Assembly (NCBI RefSeq): GCF_003350325.1
Contig: NZ_QLYZ01000004.1
Location: forward strand, 1 to 64,000
Source: Vibrio rhodolitus
GTDB lineage: Bacteria; Pseudomonadota; Gammaproteobacteria; Enterobacterales; Vibrionaceae
Length of the DNA stretch: 64,000 nucleotides
Reading direction: 5' to 3'
Part shown: positions 24,865 to 33,675 of the stretch, piece by piece
How the letters are laid out: each line of letters opens with the position of its first letter
Position numbering within the stretch: position 1 is the first letter of the stretch
Translations under genes and position numbers: made by a program
The notes under the pieces: model-generated
What the model was told of the DNA's origin: nothing
The model's database searches: none
Seen by the model: the letters and a program-made list of their open reading frames with translations, nothing else

Positions 24865-26970
24865 ATGCGTAATATCTTGCCTTTCGCTGTTTTGTCAGCG
24901 GTTAGTTTGTCTTACCCCTCTTTTGCCGAATTTGACCTCGAATCGCTGTTGGCGATGCCACTGGATTCCTTAGCCGACACTAAAGTGGTTTCTGCAACCC
25001 GCAACGCGCAGAGTCTCTCGGATGTTGCCGCGTCGGTGTACGTGATTAGTGCCAAAGAAATTGAGCGCTCAGGCGTTCGTTCGGTCGCGGATGCGCTAGC
25101 CCTTGCTCCAGGTTTACATGTGGCAAAATTTTCTAACTATGACTGGGGGATCACGGCTCGTGGTCAAAACAAGCCACTGAGCAATACTTTGCTGGTAATG
25201 GTGGATGGTCGTAGCGTATTTAACCCAATGTTTTCCGGGGTTGATTGGGATTTAATTCCGATAAGTCTCGCCAATATTGCGCAAATTGAAGTGGTGTTAG
25301 GTCCGGTTGGAACTATCTGGGGCGGCAATGCCACCAATGGCGTGATCAATATTATCTCGAAAGAAGCCGAAAAGGCGCCGAAAGGAAAACTGACCGTCAA
25401 AGAGGGTAATTACAACTACTCAGAATACCAATTTCATGACTCAACCGCGATTGGTGACTATGCCCACTTAAGTGGTTATCTAGAGTATGTCGATCATATG
25501 CCGTGGACCAGTGAGCAGGAGATCGTTCAGTCCCAGCAACATTATAATGTGAATACCGAGCGATTTGGCACACGACTCGATTATCAAAAGTTTGCTAATA
25601 CCTTGAGCGTGCAAGCTGGAGGCATTCGCTCGCGTGAAGATTATATGTGGGTGGAGTATTTACCTCATCCAACTATTGCAGGGGCATATTCGGGGGATTT
25701 TTACGATACCGAAATGACCATGCAAGAGTATTTTGCCGGTTTACAGCACATCTATGACTTCCAAGATGGTGACAGTTGGGATAACAAAGTTTGGCTCACC
25801 TATAGCGATAATGATGGTCCTGATCGCAACGCTAGCTTTTGGCGCTTTGATCTCGACTCCCACTACACCATCGCCGAACTGTGGGGCACGCAGCTTAGTC
25901 TTGGCAGCAATATCCGCATTATTGATGAGCAGTTGGGCAAATACAGCGCGGTCGATCAGTATTCGATGACCTATTTGCGTGTCACCGATGAGCATGACTT
26001 TTTAAGTCAAAGTTATGCACTCTATGCCAACTGGGAGATCCCTTTGGATGATAAAACTCACCTTACCGTAGGTAACCGTTGGCAGTATCATAACCTTACT
26101 GACGAGATATACGCGCAGCCTCAAGTGCGTCTCAGTTATCAACTATCTGATGAGCAACGTCTATGGGCGGGCTGGGGGCTATCTGTTGTTACGCCTTCAA
26201 GGCTTGAAATGGAGACCACTTTTCAACGTAACTACTATGGCTATATTAAGCCAGTAGATGATGTGTTTTATTACGTCGGCAGTGATCTGCTTGCTGGTAA
26301 CGACAACATGGATGTTGAAAAAATCGAGACCTTTGAACTGGGCTACCGCCTGTGGAAGGGCAATGCGATGCAACTGAGCATCAGCACCTATTACAGTCGT
26401 CATGACAATATCCGCGCGGGACTTTTTCTTGAGAAAATCCCTAATCACAATGGCGCGAGCAATGGATTGTTCTTTTCTCAATATGATGATCCTCTTTGGT
26501 CGGAAACGATGGGCGGTGAAGTTGCGCTCAAGTGGCAGCCGCTGCCCGATGTGCAATTGAATACCAACTATAGCTACAAACGTATTGTTGGTCATTGTAA
26601 GGGCGCGTTGTGTGCAGGTAGTGATGCGGCGAAGCGACAGTTGGAGAACCAGCCAAATCACTTTTTTAATGCTCAAGTGATTTGGGATATTAACCCACAG
26701 TGGTGGGTTAGTTCGACGCTGCACTATGTTTCAAAGTCATCTCCTCATCCTGATTACACCACCAAAGATGGCTATGCATGGCCGGAAGTCGTGAATGTCG
26801 ATGCTTCCGCCAGTTGGCAAATGCATAAGCGCGCACCAAGAATTAGCGCTAGCGTAGAGAACTTAACCACTGATCAATCAAAAGAATTTCCAGACTCTTT
26901 GGGGGCGTTCCAAAACGGAACGCAATACTGGTTGACCCTAGAGTGGACGTATGGCGCAGCGCAAGAGTAA
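24865..26970 (+). CDS. TonB-dependent outer-membrane receptor
   Basis: 701 residues: signal peptide (about 1-21, ending SYPSFA), an N-terminal segment FDLESLLAMPLDSLADTKVVSATR, a plug domain (about 45-165, with SVYVISAKEIERSGVRSVAD, MVDGRSVFNPMFSGVDWD and GTIWGGNATNGVINI), and a C-terminal beta barrel ending in ...YWLTLEWTYG. The short L-x-x-L-x-x-x-x-V-x-S-A-T-R segment is seen in receptors linked to periplasmic signalling proteins. The ligand is unknown. Two Cys (HCKGALC) lie in a barrel loop. It is the first gene of a three-gene operon with a YfiR-like protein and a diguanylate cyclase. Confidence 0.9.
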   Translation: MRNILPFAVLSAVSLSYPSFAEFDLESLLAMPLDSLADTKVVSATRNAQSLSDVAASVYVISAKEIERSGVRSVADALALAPGLHVAKFSNYDWGITARGQNKPLSNTLLVMVDGRSVFNPMFSGVDWDLIPISLANIAQIEVVLGPVGTIWGGNATNGVINIISKEAEKAPKGKLTVKEGNYNYSEYQFHDSTAIGDYAHLSGYLEYVDHMPWTSEQEIVQSQQHYNVNTERFGTRLDYQKFANTLSVQAGGIRSREDYMWVEYLPHPTIAGAYSGDFYDTEMTMQEYFAGLQHIYDFQDGDSWDNKVWLTYSDNDGPDRNASFWRFDLDSHYTIAELWGTQLSLGSNIRIIDEQLGKYSAVDQYSMTYLRVTDEHDFLSQSYALYANWEIPLDDKTHLTVGNRWQYHNLTDEIYAQPQVRLSYQLSDEQRLWAGWGLSVVTPSRLEMETTFQRNYYGYIKPVDDVFYYVGSDLLAGNDNMDVEKIETFELGYRLWKGNAMQLSISTYYSRHDNIRAGLFLEKIPNHNGASNGLFFSQYDDPLWSETMGGEVALKWQPLPDVQLNTNYSYKRIVGHCKGALCAGSDAAKRQLENQPNHFFNAQVIWDINPQWWVSSTLHYVSKSSPHPDYTTKDGYAWPEVVNVDASASWQMHKRAPRISASVENLTTDQSKEFPDSLGAFQNGTQYWLTLEWTYGAAQE

Positions 26971-26977
26971 CAAACCA

Positions 26978-27517
26978 ATGACAATAGGATTTAAATTTAA
27001 ACCGGCGTTATCGAGCATGCTTGCGGTATTAGGTCTTAACTTATTCGCCTTGCCAGTTATCGCCAAAGTAGATGATGCCGATTTAAAAGCGGTTTACCTG
27101 TTTCGCTTCGCGCTGTTGGCAGACTGGCAAAATACAGGGGTCAGCTCAGAGCATATTGAATACTGCGTGACAGACATCAACGAAATCAGTTTACGCCTTG
27201 AGGCGATCATCGCCAGTAAACCGCAAATGGCGCGCTTCTTTTTACTTAGTGAAGGAGGCGATCCGCAGGTTTGTCATATTTTATTTACCAGCCAAAGTGA
27301 TGCTGACAACAACGAACAACTACGCCAACAGTATCCTCATGCCTTGTTGGTCGGTGATGGAGTCGATTTTGTCAAAAATGGCGGCATGATTGCTTTTGTT
27401 AAGGTTAGAAACCGTATTCGCCCCCTGATTGCACGAGCAAATGTCGAGCAGTCTCAAGTTTTACTGCGCTCCCAGTTATTGGAAGTGTCTGAACTGTATA
27501 AGGCGGAGGCAGAATGA
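26978..27517 (+). CDS. YfiR-like periplasmic protein (DUF4154)
   Basis: About 179 residues: a signal peptide (KFKPALSSMLAVLGLNLFAL, cleavage near PVIA-K), then ADLKAVYLFRFALLADW and, at the C-terminus, GGMIAFVKVRNRIRPLIARAN with LLRSQLLEVSELY, the DUF4154/YfiR pattern. Two cysteines (EYCVTD, PQVCHILF) occupy positions that form a disulfide in YfiR-family proteins. In Pseudomonas, YfiR represses the cyclase YfiN from the periplasm. An ATG 27 bp upstream, overlapping the receptor gene, is an alternative start. It overlaps the cyclase gene by 4 bp (ATGA). Confidence 0.82.
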   Translation: MTIGFKFKPALSSMLAVLGLNLFALPVIAKVDDADLKAVYLFRFALLADWQNTGVSSEHIEYCVTDINEISLRLEAIIASKPQMARFFLLSEGGDPQVCHILFTSQSDADNNEQLRQQYPHALLVGDGVDFVKNGGMIAFVKVRNRIRPLIARANVEQSQVLLRSQLLEVSELYKAEAE

Positions 27518-29415
27518 AACTGACTAGCTTTCGCCAGTGGCCACTGCGCTACAAGATGATGCTACCAACTTGGTTGATTGTGACGTTTATCGTTGGCTTG
27601 ATAGGTACGCTGGCGATTCATTTGCTGATCGTTTCTCAGCGCGACGCGCAGGAGCAAAGGGTTACTATTTTATCCCAAGGTGTTGCGACGACGCTGCAAG
27701 CGGCGCTGATGTTCGATGATCCACTGACCGCAAAAGAGCAGCTTATTAATCTGACGTTTGATCCTGTGATTATTGCGGCAAAAGTGGTCAATCAAACTGG
27801 TGAGACCGTGGCTGAAATTGCTCAGCTTCCTTCTGGTTGTCGCTGGCTTGATAGCAGCCTCGCCTGTGACTGGGTTCGATACGAACGTGTAGAAACGCCA
27901 ATTGAAATGTTGGGTGAAACGCTTGGCACGCTGGTGGTATGGGAATCGCTCGAGCTGCTATCAAGCAGAGAAAAACAACTGTTTAGCTATCTTGGATTAT
28001 TGGGATTGGCTGTCTCGCTCTTTTCGTGGTTTTTTGCTCGTCTATTGCACAGCTTGATTGTTAAGCCACTTTCGACCTTGCATGCGTCAATGGAGCAGAC
28101 GATCACCCAAGGCATGACAGCCAATACGATTGAGGTAATGCATGATGATGAAGTGGGTAAGCTCACCACCTGCTTTAATGAAATGATCGCCAACTTGCTT
28201 GATCGCGAAAAACAATTACAAAATGCGCTGTTAAGCGTCGAGCAAAAAAACCGCTATATTCACAATGCGCTTAACGTTATGCAGCGAGGCGTATTGGTTG
28301 TATCCCCGGACAACCGAGTTGAGTACAGCAACCCTGTTGCTAGTACTATCTTTGCTGATCAAGCATTAGACAATACGCGCCTTGTGCTGGAGCGCAGTTT
28401 TGAGCCCAAGCTATCAATTGAGTCGGTATTGCATGCAATAGATAACCATCTTCCGCTTCTGCCTGTTGAACTTAGAACCCGGCAAGGTGACAAGCGTTAC
28501 CGAGTCAGTTGTCACCCTCTAGAAGCAGATAAGCAGTCACTGGTACAGTTCCAGGATATTACGCAAATCAATATTGCAGAGAAACGCCGCATCTTGCTTG
28601 AGTTGATGTTTGATCAGTACCAAGATGCCATCTTAGTGCTAGATAGAAATTTACAGCTAGAAACGCAGAATAATACTGCGTCTGAGTGGTTTGGTACGCT
28701 TAACTCTGCACTTGATTTAGTCTTCAAACAGCCTCTGCAATTTACCTCGCAGATGAAGCGAGAGCTGCTTGGCACTGGTTTGGTGATGCGCAAGGTTCAG
28801 ATCCAACATCAGCACCGAGGCTGGATGCCTTACGAGTTGCGCGCTCGAGCGCTTAAAAGCAATGATGGCAGAGTCGAAGCTTTTGTTGTTAGTGTGGTGG
28901 ATTTAAGTGTGGGAATGGAACTCAAACGTTTAGATTTTGCCGCCAATCATGACCCGCTCACCGGGTTAGCCAATCGCTCTAAAGCCATTAAGCACCTAGA
29001 AGAGGGACATAACAGAGGGGAGTCACAGTTTATTTTCTTCCTCGATTTGGATGGCTTCAAAGCGGTGAATGATCAGTATGGGCATGGCGTCGGTGATGAA
29101 CTGCTTAAAGTTGTCGCTAAGCGTCTGAAGGGGTGCATTTCATCGCAAGATTTAGTGGCGCGAATCGCTGGCGATGAGTTTTTAATTGGTATTGCGAAGA
29201 GTCAGTTTTGCCAGCCGATTGCACAGCGAATTATTGAGACTTTAGCCCGTCCGATTGTAATAAATCAGCATGTGTGCGACGTGACAGCTAGCCTTGGTAT
29301 TAGCTATTGGACAAATGATGACAGTGCCAGTCTAGATGAGATGATAAGTCTTGCAGATAGTCATATGTATACTGCAAAACGCTTGGGTAAAAACCAGTTT
29401 TACTACCCGAAGTAG
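27514..29415 (+). CDS. Membrane diguanylate cyclase with HAMP and PAS domains (YfiN-like)
   Basis: 633 residues: TM1 (about 20-41), a periplasmic sensor (about 42-152) with two cysteines (109, 118), TM2 (about 157-180), HAMP (about 180-235), two PAS-like regions (about 250-350, 365-465) and a C-terminal GGDEF domain (475-633). The domain has HDPLTGLANR, FLDLDGFKAVNDQYGHGVGD and the active loop RIAGDEF at 550-556. AGDEF substitutions are compatible with activity in known cyclases. No RxxD inhibitory site is present (SSQD). It is translationally coupled to the YfiR-like gene, suggesting that YfiR controls it as in the Yfi system. Confidence 0.88.
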   Translation: MKLTSFRQWPLRYKMMLPTWLIVTFIVGLIGTLAIHLLIVSQRDAQEQRVTILSQGVATTLQAALMFDDPLTAKEQLINLTFDPVIIAAKVVNQTGETVAEIAQLPSGCRWLDSSLACDWVRYERVETPIEMLGETLGTLVVWESLELLSSREKQLFSYLGLLGLAVSLFSWFFARLLHSLIVKPLSTLHASMEQTITQGMTANTIEVMHDDEVGKLTTCFNEMIANLLDREKQLQNALLSVEQKNRYIHNALNVMQRGVLVVSPDNRVEYSNPVASTIFADQALDNTRLVLERSFEPKLSIESVLHAIDNHLPLLPVELRTRQGDKRYRVSCHPLEADKQSLVQFQDITQINIAEKRRILLELMFDQYQDAILVLDRNLQLETQNNTASEWFGTLNSALDLVFKQPLQFTSQMKRELLGTGLVMRKVQIQHQHRGWMPYELRARALKSNDGRVEAFVVSVVDLSVGMELKRLDFAANHDPLTGLANRSKAIKHLEEGHNRGESQFIFFLDLDGFKAVNDQYGHGVGDELLKVVAKRLKGCISSQDLVARIAGDEFLIGIAKSQFCQPIAQRIIETLARPIVINQHVCDVTASLGISYWTNDDSASLDEMISLADSHMYTAKRLGKNQFYYPK

Positions 29416-29451
29416 CGCATTGATATACCGCGCGATAAATTACCGAAGAGC

Positions 29452-29481
29452 CAAGGTATCAGCGTGAGCTGGTATCTTGGT
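29452..29481. terminator. Hairpin between convergent cyclase and DUF2897 genes
   Basis: CCAAGGTATCAGC-GTGA-GCTGGTATCTTGG forms a 13-bp stem with wobble pairs. It overlaps the end of the DUF2897 gene and lies 37 bp after the cyclase stop. No clear T-tract follows on either strand, so termination is only possible. Confidence 0.4.
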
Positions 29482-29635
29482 CAGATGGCTTTGTGTCATC
29501 TTGGTCTTCGTTGGCGGGCTTTTTCTTCATTTGCGTGACTTTCATATTTGCCGTGTATTTGAGCACACTGATGTTACCGATGATAACGGCAAGAACAATT
29601 GCGATGATCACCCAAGGGTTAGTCAGTAAGTCCAT
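29459..29635 (-). CDS. DUF2897 family small membrane protein (58 aa)
   Basis: A short gene of 58 codons: MDLLTNPWVIIAIVLAVIIG, then NISVLKYTANMKVTQMKKK and an acidic hydrophilic tail ending TSSR. One N-terminal membrane helix (about 7-24) is evident. The opening MDLLTNPWVI and LKYTANMK fit DUF2897 proteins of Vibrio. The function is unknown. Its ATG overlaps the stop of the M15 peptidase gene by one base (TGATG), so it is the last gene of the yffB-dapE-peptidase cluster. Confidence 0.78.
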   Translation of the reverse strand: MDLLTNPWVIIAIVLAVIIGNISVLKYTANMKVTQMKKKPANEDQDDTKPSDQDTSSR

Positions 29636-30315
29636 CATTCATCTCCACTGATGTTGGTGATAAATTGATTGTAGATCGTCTCAAGCTTTTCGAGTACCAC
29701 TTCGTTACCCAAAACAGGGGATAAACTGAGCCTTTGCTGTAAATGCTTTAAGGTTAACTGTTGTAAACATCGGCTTGCAACTTGCTTATGGCTAATATGC
29801 CAAGGCTCTGGGGCGACGCCACCAAGATCATGCTGGTAAGGAAAAAAGAAACCGTACTTACTGAGGTTGCCTGCCAGCCAAAGGTAGAAATCTGCTTGGT
29901 GACCTGACAAATATTCCCAAGGCTCTAACTGCAACTGTGTTTCTTTCGGTAGCGAATCGCGGTCAAATACATCGAAGTCGCTTCCCCAATGATGGCGGCT
30001 TGCGCCAGGCAGTGCTGACCAGCGCAAAATAGCCATAATTTTTTCATCGGTAGTCAGAGTTTGGCTGTCTAATGGTTGGCTATTGCTATCGAGAATAACG
30101 CTGTCACCCGCCATCTTGTTATTCCAAATCAGTTTCTGGCGAGCAAAGTCGCGAAACCCACTAGCAATATTAAGGTTGTATCCCGCCTGAGCAGCGGCGT
30201 GTTTTAGCTCCAAAAGGTCGTCGACCACTTGCAGGTGGACAAGAAAGGCTTTCTGACCAAACATGATTTCTGTTAAATGGTCACTATTGACTCCACTTAG
30301 TTGCTCAGGCGTCAT
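29635..30315 (-). CDS. M15-family (VanY/LdcB-like) D-Ala-D-Ala carboxypeptidase
   Basis: 226 residues with the LAS-type zinc peptidase motifs: ASGFRDFARQ, the SRHHWGSDFDVFD zinc-binding S-x-H-x-x-G-x-x-x-D, and EPWHISH with the second His. It should cleave peptidoglycan stem or related peptides. No signal peptide is apparent, so a cytoplasmic or unusually exported enzyme is possible. The start ATG 30315 is chosen 2 bp after the dapE stop. A longer in-frame start would lie inside dapE. It is followed by the DUF2897 gene. Confidence 0.85.
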   Translation of the reverse strand: MTPEQLSGVNSDHLTEIMFGQKAFLVHLQVVDDLLELKHAAAQAGYNLNIASGFRDFARQKLIWNNKMAGDSVILDSNSQPLDSQTLTTDEKIMAILRWSALPGASRHHWGSDFDVFDRDSLPKETQLQLEPWEYLSGHQADFYLWLAGNLSKYGFFFPYQHDLGGVAPEPWHISHKQVASRCLQQLTLKHLQQRLSLSPVLGNEVVLEKLETIYNQFITNISGDE

Positions 30316-30317
30316 CT

Positions 30318-31451
30318 TCACGCGAGTACGTTCTCCAAGATGTTTTGATACATATCGGTCAGTTTTTCCAAATCGGCGATGCTGACACACTCGTTCACTT
30401 TGTGAATTGTGGCATTGACGGGACCTAACTCGACAACTTGACCGCCCATTTGTGCGATAAAGCGACCATCAGAGGTGCCACCAGTGGTGAGTAATTCTGG
30501 GGCAATATGGTTAACATCGGACACGCCTTTTACGACTGCATCCAATAGTGCGCCAGTGTCGGTCAAAAATGGCTGACCGCTTAGTGTCCATTTTAGATCG
30601 TAGTCTAAGCCATGGGCATCTAATACAGAATGTACGCGACGTTTAATTTCACCGTCTGTCAGTTCGGTGCTGAAGCGGAAGTTAAACTGCACATCAAATT
30701 CACCCGGAATTACGTTTGATGCCCCAGTACCAGCGGCAAGATTTGGAATTTGGAAACTGGTTGGCGGGAAGTATTGATTGCCATTATCCCACGTCGTGTT
30801 GGCGAGTTCCGCCAGCGCTGGTAGCGCTTGATGAACCGGATTGTTTGCCAGATGCGGATAGGCAACATGACCTTGTGTGCCTTTCACACGCAGATCGCCA
30901 GTAATTGAGCCGCGTCGACCATTTTTGACCACATCGCCTACTGAGTGCGTGCTCGACGGTTCACCGACAATACACATATCAATAGGTTCGTTGCGCGCCA
31001 TGAGAGTATCCACCACGCGTGTGGTGCCATTAATAAATGGACCTTCTTCATCTGAAGTGATCAAAAACGCCAGTGAGCCTTGATGATCGGGATGCTTGGC
31101 AATAAAGCGCTCAACTGCCACTATCATACAGGCTAAAGAACCTTTCATATCGGCAGCGCCGCGCCCGTGCAAGTAACCATCAATCACGGTTGGTTCAAAT
31201 GGTGGTGTATGCCACTGCTCACGAGGACCTGCCGGGACAACATCGGTGTGACCGGCAAAGGCAAACAGTGGCGCTTGGCTGCCACGTCTTGCCCAAAAGT
31301 TAGTTGTGTCTTCGAACACCATCACTTCAATCTCGAATCCGAGCGCTTGCAAACGGTCGATCATTACTTGTTGGCAACCCGCATCCTCTGGGGTTACGGA
31401 CTGGCGGCTAATCAGGTCTTTTGCCAGCGCCAATACTGGGCTATCAGTCAT
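30318..31451 (-). CDS. dapE: Succinyl-diaminopimelate desuccinylase
   Basis: An M20-family dizinc hydrolase converting N-succinyl-LL-diaminopimelate to LL-diaminopimelate and succinate for lysine and peptidoglycan. The 377-residue product has the metal motifs [23 protein letters not shown] and [12 protein letters not shown], with the EE pair as general base, and the C-terminal [14 protein letters not shown]. Its neighbour yffB (arsC-like) lies 17 bp upstream, the same pairing as in E. coli. Confidence 0.97.
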   Translation of the reverse strand: MTDSPVLALAKDLISRQSVTPEDAGCQQVMIDRLQALGFEIEVMVFEDTTNFWARRGSQAPLFAFAGHTDVVPAGPREQWHTPPFEPTVIDGYLHGRGAADMKGSLACMIVAVERFIAKHPDHQGSLAFLITSDEEGPFINGTTRVVDTLMARNEPIDMCIVGEPSSTHSVGDVVKNGRRGSITGDLRVKGTQGHVAYPHLANNPVHQALPALAELANTTWDNGNQYFPPTSFQIPNLAAGTGASNVIPGEFDVQFNFRFSTELTDGEIKRRVHSVLDAHGLDYDLKWTLSGQPFLTDTGALLDAVVKGVSDVNHIAPELLTTGGTSDGRFIAQMGGQVVELGPVNATIHKVNECVSIADLEKLTDMYQNILENVLA

Positions 31452-31468
31452 CCTTGAAATCCTTTTCG

Positions 31469-31816
31469 TTATGCAAAAATTGCGGCGTATTGATCCGCTT
31501 TAAATCCAATGTGGTATTGGTTATCCACCAGTAGAATCGGGCGTTTAATCATGGCAGGCTGTTCTATTAATAGAGCAATCACCGTCTCCTGGTTCAGCGT
31601 ATCTTTTTGTTCTTGGCTTAGCTGGCGGTAGGTCGTACCGCGTTTGTTGAGCACATTTTCCCAGCCTAAAGCTTGGCAAAACGCATTTACTAAATTCTCA
31701 TCAATACCTTGTTTACGATAATCGTGAAACTCATAGCCGATATTTTCGGCATCGAGCCATTTTTTCGCTTTTTTAATCGTATCGCAATTCGGAATACCGT
31801 ACATAGTGATCGTCAT
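31469..31816 (-). CDS. yffB: ArsC/Spx-family reductase YffB
   Basis: A 115-residue thioredoxin-fold protein beginning [21 protein letters not shown], with a single conserved Cys in the N-C-D-T active site, followed by [10 protein letters not shown] and RPILLVDN. It resembles ArsC and Spx but lacks the multi-Cys arsenate reductase set. YffB of E. coli has reported glutathione-dependent thiol reductase character. It sits directly upstream of dapE. Confidence 0.88.
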   Translation of the reverse strand: MTITMYGIPNCDTIKKAKKWLDAENIGYEFHDYRKQGIDENLVNAFCQALGWENVLNKRGTTYRQLSQEQKDTLNQETVIALLIEQPAMIKRPILLVDNQYHIGFKADQYAAIFA

Positions 31817-32016
31817 GTTGAACCTTTTTAAGTGACTTTTTTATTATTTTTGAATCCTATCAGGAACTTCGCAGGGAAACAAAAAATGTGACGCATATAT
31901 TTTGATGAGTAAAAAATACCCTAAACCGATGTGAATGAAGACGAGTTATTGATCAAACGCAAAATATTTATCGCACAAACGGAAATAATGTTCACTGAAG
32001 TTTATAGGAGGTATCA

Positions 32017-32304
32017 ATGGAACTGAGTCCTGTGTTTGCAAGGCGTTTGTATTTGGCTCTGCTTGTTGAAAGTTTAGAGCGTCCAAATGTTCCGAAACTA
32101 ATTGAGCAAACTGGCTGGCCGCGTCGCACGATTCAAGATGTTATCAAAGCGCTGCCGGGCATTGGCATCGAACTCGCATTTGTACAAGATGGTCGACGTC
32201 ATAACGATGGCTACTACCAATTGTCAGATTGGGGACCATTCGATAGCCAATGGGTGAGCGAACGAGAATCAGATATTGCTGCGAGCTTAGGCTTTAGAGC
32301 ATAA
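32017..32304 (+). CDS. Winged helix-turn-helix protein (HTH_43-like)
   Basis: A 95-residue protein with a winged-helix pattern: LYLALLVESLERPNVPKLIE, RRTIQDVIKALPGIGIEL (recognition helix region), then the wing FVQDGRRHNDGYYQLSDWG. This matches the small HTH_43 family of gammaproteobacteria. It is probably a transcription factor or DNA-binding accessory, with unknown target. The start has a strong TAGGAGGT six bases before the ATG. The 200-bp upstream region, shared with divergent yffB, has no recognised motif. Confidence 0.75.
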   Translation: MELSPVFARRLYLALLVESLERPNVPKLIEQTGWPRRTIQDVIKALPGIGIELAFVQDGRRHNDGYYQLSDWGPFDSQWVSERESDIAASLGFRA

Positions 32305-32312
32305 CGGTGTCT

Positions 32313-32660
32313 TCATCCACATTTATATGCATTCCCCACCACGGTAAATGAGGTGGTAAAATCTTGTGGAGCTATTACATAAACCGTCGTCGCGCCAAGT
32401 TTCTTGGCGCGATTTTTTACGTCGTTAATAGCCCCTTGGACCATGGCATCATTGGTGAAAAATAGATAGGAATACCAATGTCCTTCTGTTCCCGTCACAT
32501 CACCTAACCATTGGCATTGGTCGGCGTCAAAACCACTATCGAAACGTACATGCACATCTTGCGCCTCTTGGTTCACTTGAGTGTACGGAGCCGCACACCC
32601 AGTAAGTAAGGCAAATAATGAAAGGGTGGTAAGGTTACGCAGTTTGTGTGACATAAACAT
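32313..32660 (-). CDS. DUF4156 family lipoprotein
   Basis: 115 residues with a lipoprotein signal: hydrophobic LTTLSLFALLTGC gives a lipobox L-L-T-G-C, so mature Cys at about 22. The body contains GDVTGTEGHWYSYLF and NRAKKLGATTVYVI, in line with DUF4156 proteins (about 110 residues, envelope). The function is unknown. ATGs at 32660 and 32654 are both possible starts behind AGGATTTT. It overlaps the DUF2956 gene by 26 bp. Confidence 0.78.
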   Translation of the reverse strand: MFMSHKLRNLTTLSLFALLTGCAAPYTQVNQEAQDVHVRFDSGFDADQCQWLGDVTGTEGHWYSYLFFTNDAMVQGAINDVKNRAKKLGATTVYVIAPQDFTTSFTVVGNAYKCG

Positions 32661-32982
32661 AAAATCCTATCCAACTGACGACCAACAGCATCCAAGGCAG
32701 TATAGCGTTTTTCGCTTGGTTTGTTGGCTCGTTTACGACCGGTTGTTCAACTTCGTGATCTTGGTTTTTATCTAGGCGTTTGGCTTTGAGGTTTTTCTTC
32801 TTAGCTTTATCAGCTTGGCGCGCTTTTTCTTTTTGCTGCTTCTTATACAGCGCAATGCCTTTCTCAATTCCTTGAGCTATCAGTTTGGTTTGCTCTTTAG
32901 TTTGCCCCGGTTTTTGTGTTGCTTTAGCAACGCTCATTGCTTCTTGTTGAGTTTGTGCTGAGGGTACGGCTTTGTTTTTCAT
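32635..32982 (-). CDS. DUF2956 family protein
   Basis: 115 residues: a hydrophilic basic N-terminal part with the conserved block TQKPGQTKEQTKLIAQGIEKGI and a Lys-rich helix (YKKQQKEKARQADKAKKKN), then a C-terminal membrane helix (about 95-112, LPWMLLVVSWIGFYVYV). The tail-anchored topology fits DUF2956. The function is unknown. It is co-transcribed with the overlapping DUF4156 lipoprotein gene. Confidence 0.78.
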   Translation of the reverse strand: MKNKAVPSAQTQQEAMSVAKATQKPGQTKEQTKLIAQGIEKGIALYKKQQKEKARQADKAKKKNLKAKRLDKNQDHEVEQPVVNEPTNQAKNAILPWMLLVVSWIGFYVYVTQTA

Positions 32983-33148
32983 TTTGTTTGCTGTTTTCCA
33001 ATGGTTTTTCTCATGCTACCACGTTGAACAAATTGTTGCTGCTGGCAAATTGCGGAAGGCAGCGGTGGGAGGTAAGCGCAAAATTCGATGGCATGTTGCG
33101 ATAATTGGAGTAGAGTGATGCCCAAATTCATTACCATTTTGAACAATT

Positions 33149-33607
33149 ATGCGTTACGCCATCGAATCGTTTGATAAAAACGGCTTTCTCCTTGCCCCTA
33201 AGTGGTTATGGCTCGGTTGGATGTTATTGGCAAAGGCATGGGTGGTCTTTATTGTTGCAGGGGTGAGCCGTGATAGCGGCAGCACTATTTTAAACTACGT
33301 TTACCCAGATCATGACATGTTGTATTTGGGCTTATTAATGGGCGTGCCGAGTATTGCGTTGATGTGGTTGATTAGCCTTCGTTCTCCCGAGCGCCGCTGG
33401 GCTGCCAAGATTGTTTCTTGGGGAAAACCGATCACCTTAATCACTGCACTGAGCCAATTTTTTCAAAGCGTGTACCATGTTTATCTACAAGCAGGCGCCT
33501 TCAGTTGGACCAATGGTGTGATAATGTTGGTGCTACTTTGGTTTGCTATTTACGTATATCAAAGCAAAACCGTTCGAGATTGTTTTAAACTCAACGAAAC
33601 TAACTGA
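33149..33607 (+). CDS. DUF2919 family inner-membrane protein (YfeZ-like)
   Basis: 152 residues with about four membrane segments. The opening FDKNGFLLAPKWLWLGWMLL followed by AKAWVVFIVAGVSR is characteristic of DUF2919/YfeZ. It is 68 bp upstream of the Dyp-peroxidase gene, and in E. coli yfeZ and yfeX are also close. The function is unknown. Confidence 0.78.
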   Translation: MRYAIESFDKNGFLLAPKWLWLGWMLLAKAWVVFIVAGVSRDSGSTILNYVYPDHDMLYLGLLMGVPSIALMWLISLRSPERRWAAKIVSWGKPITLITALSQFFQSVYHVYLQAGAFSWTNGVIMLVLLWFAIYVYQSKTVRDCFKLNETN

Positions 33608-33675
33608 TCATAATCAATACGTAGCACGCTATAACGATTACACTGAGCAAAATTAAAATAATGAGGAGCAAATAA

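Noticed and set aside
26197-26724. 175-residue antisense ORF in the TonB-dependent receptor
   Set aside because: Lies wholly opposite a well-supported gene with clear domain motifs. No recognisable protein features.
30316-30390. Longer start for the M15 peptidase
   Set aside because: Would overlap dapE by 73 bp and add residues without family similarity. The ATG at 30315 sits 2 bp after the dapE stop.
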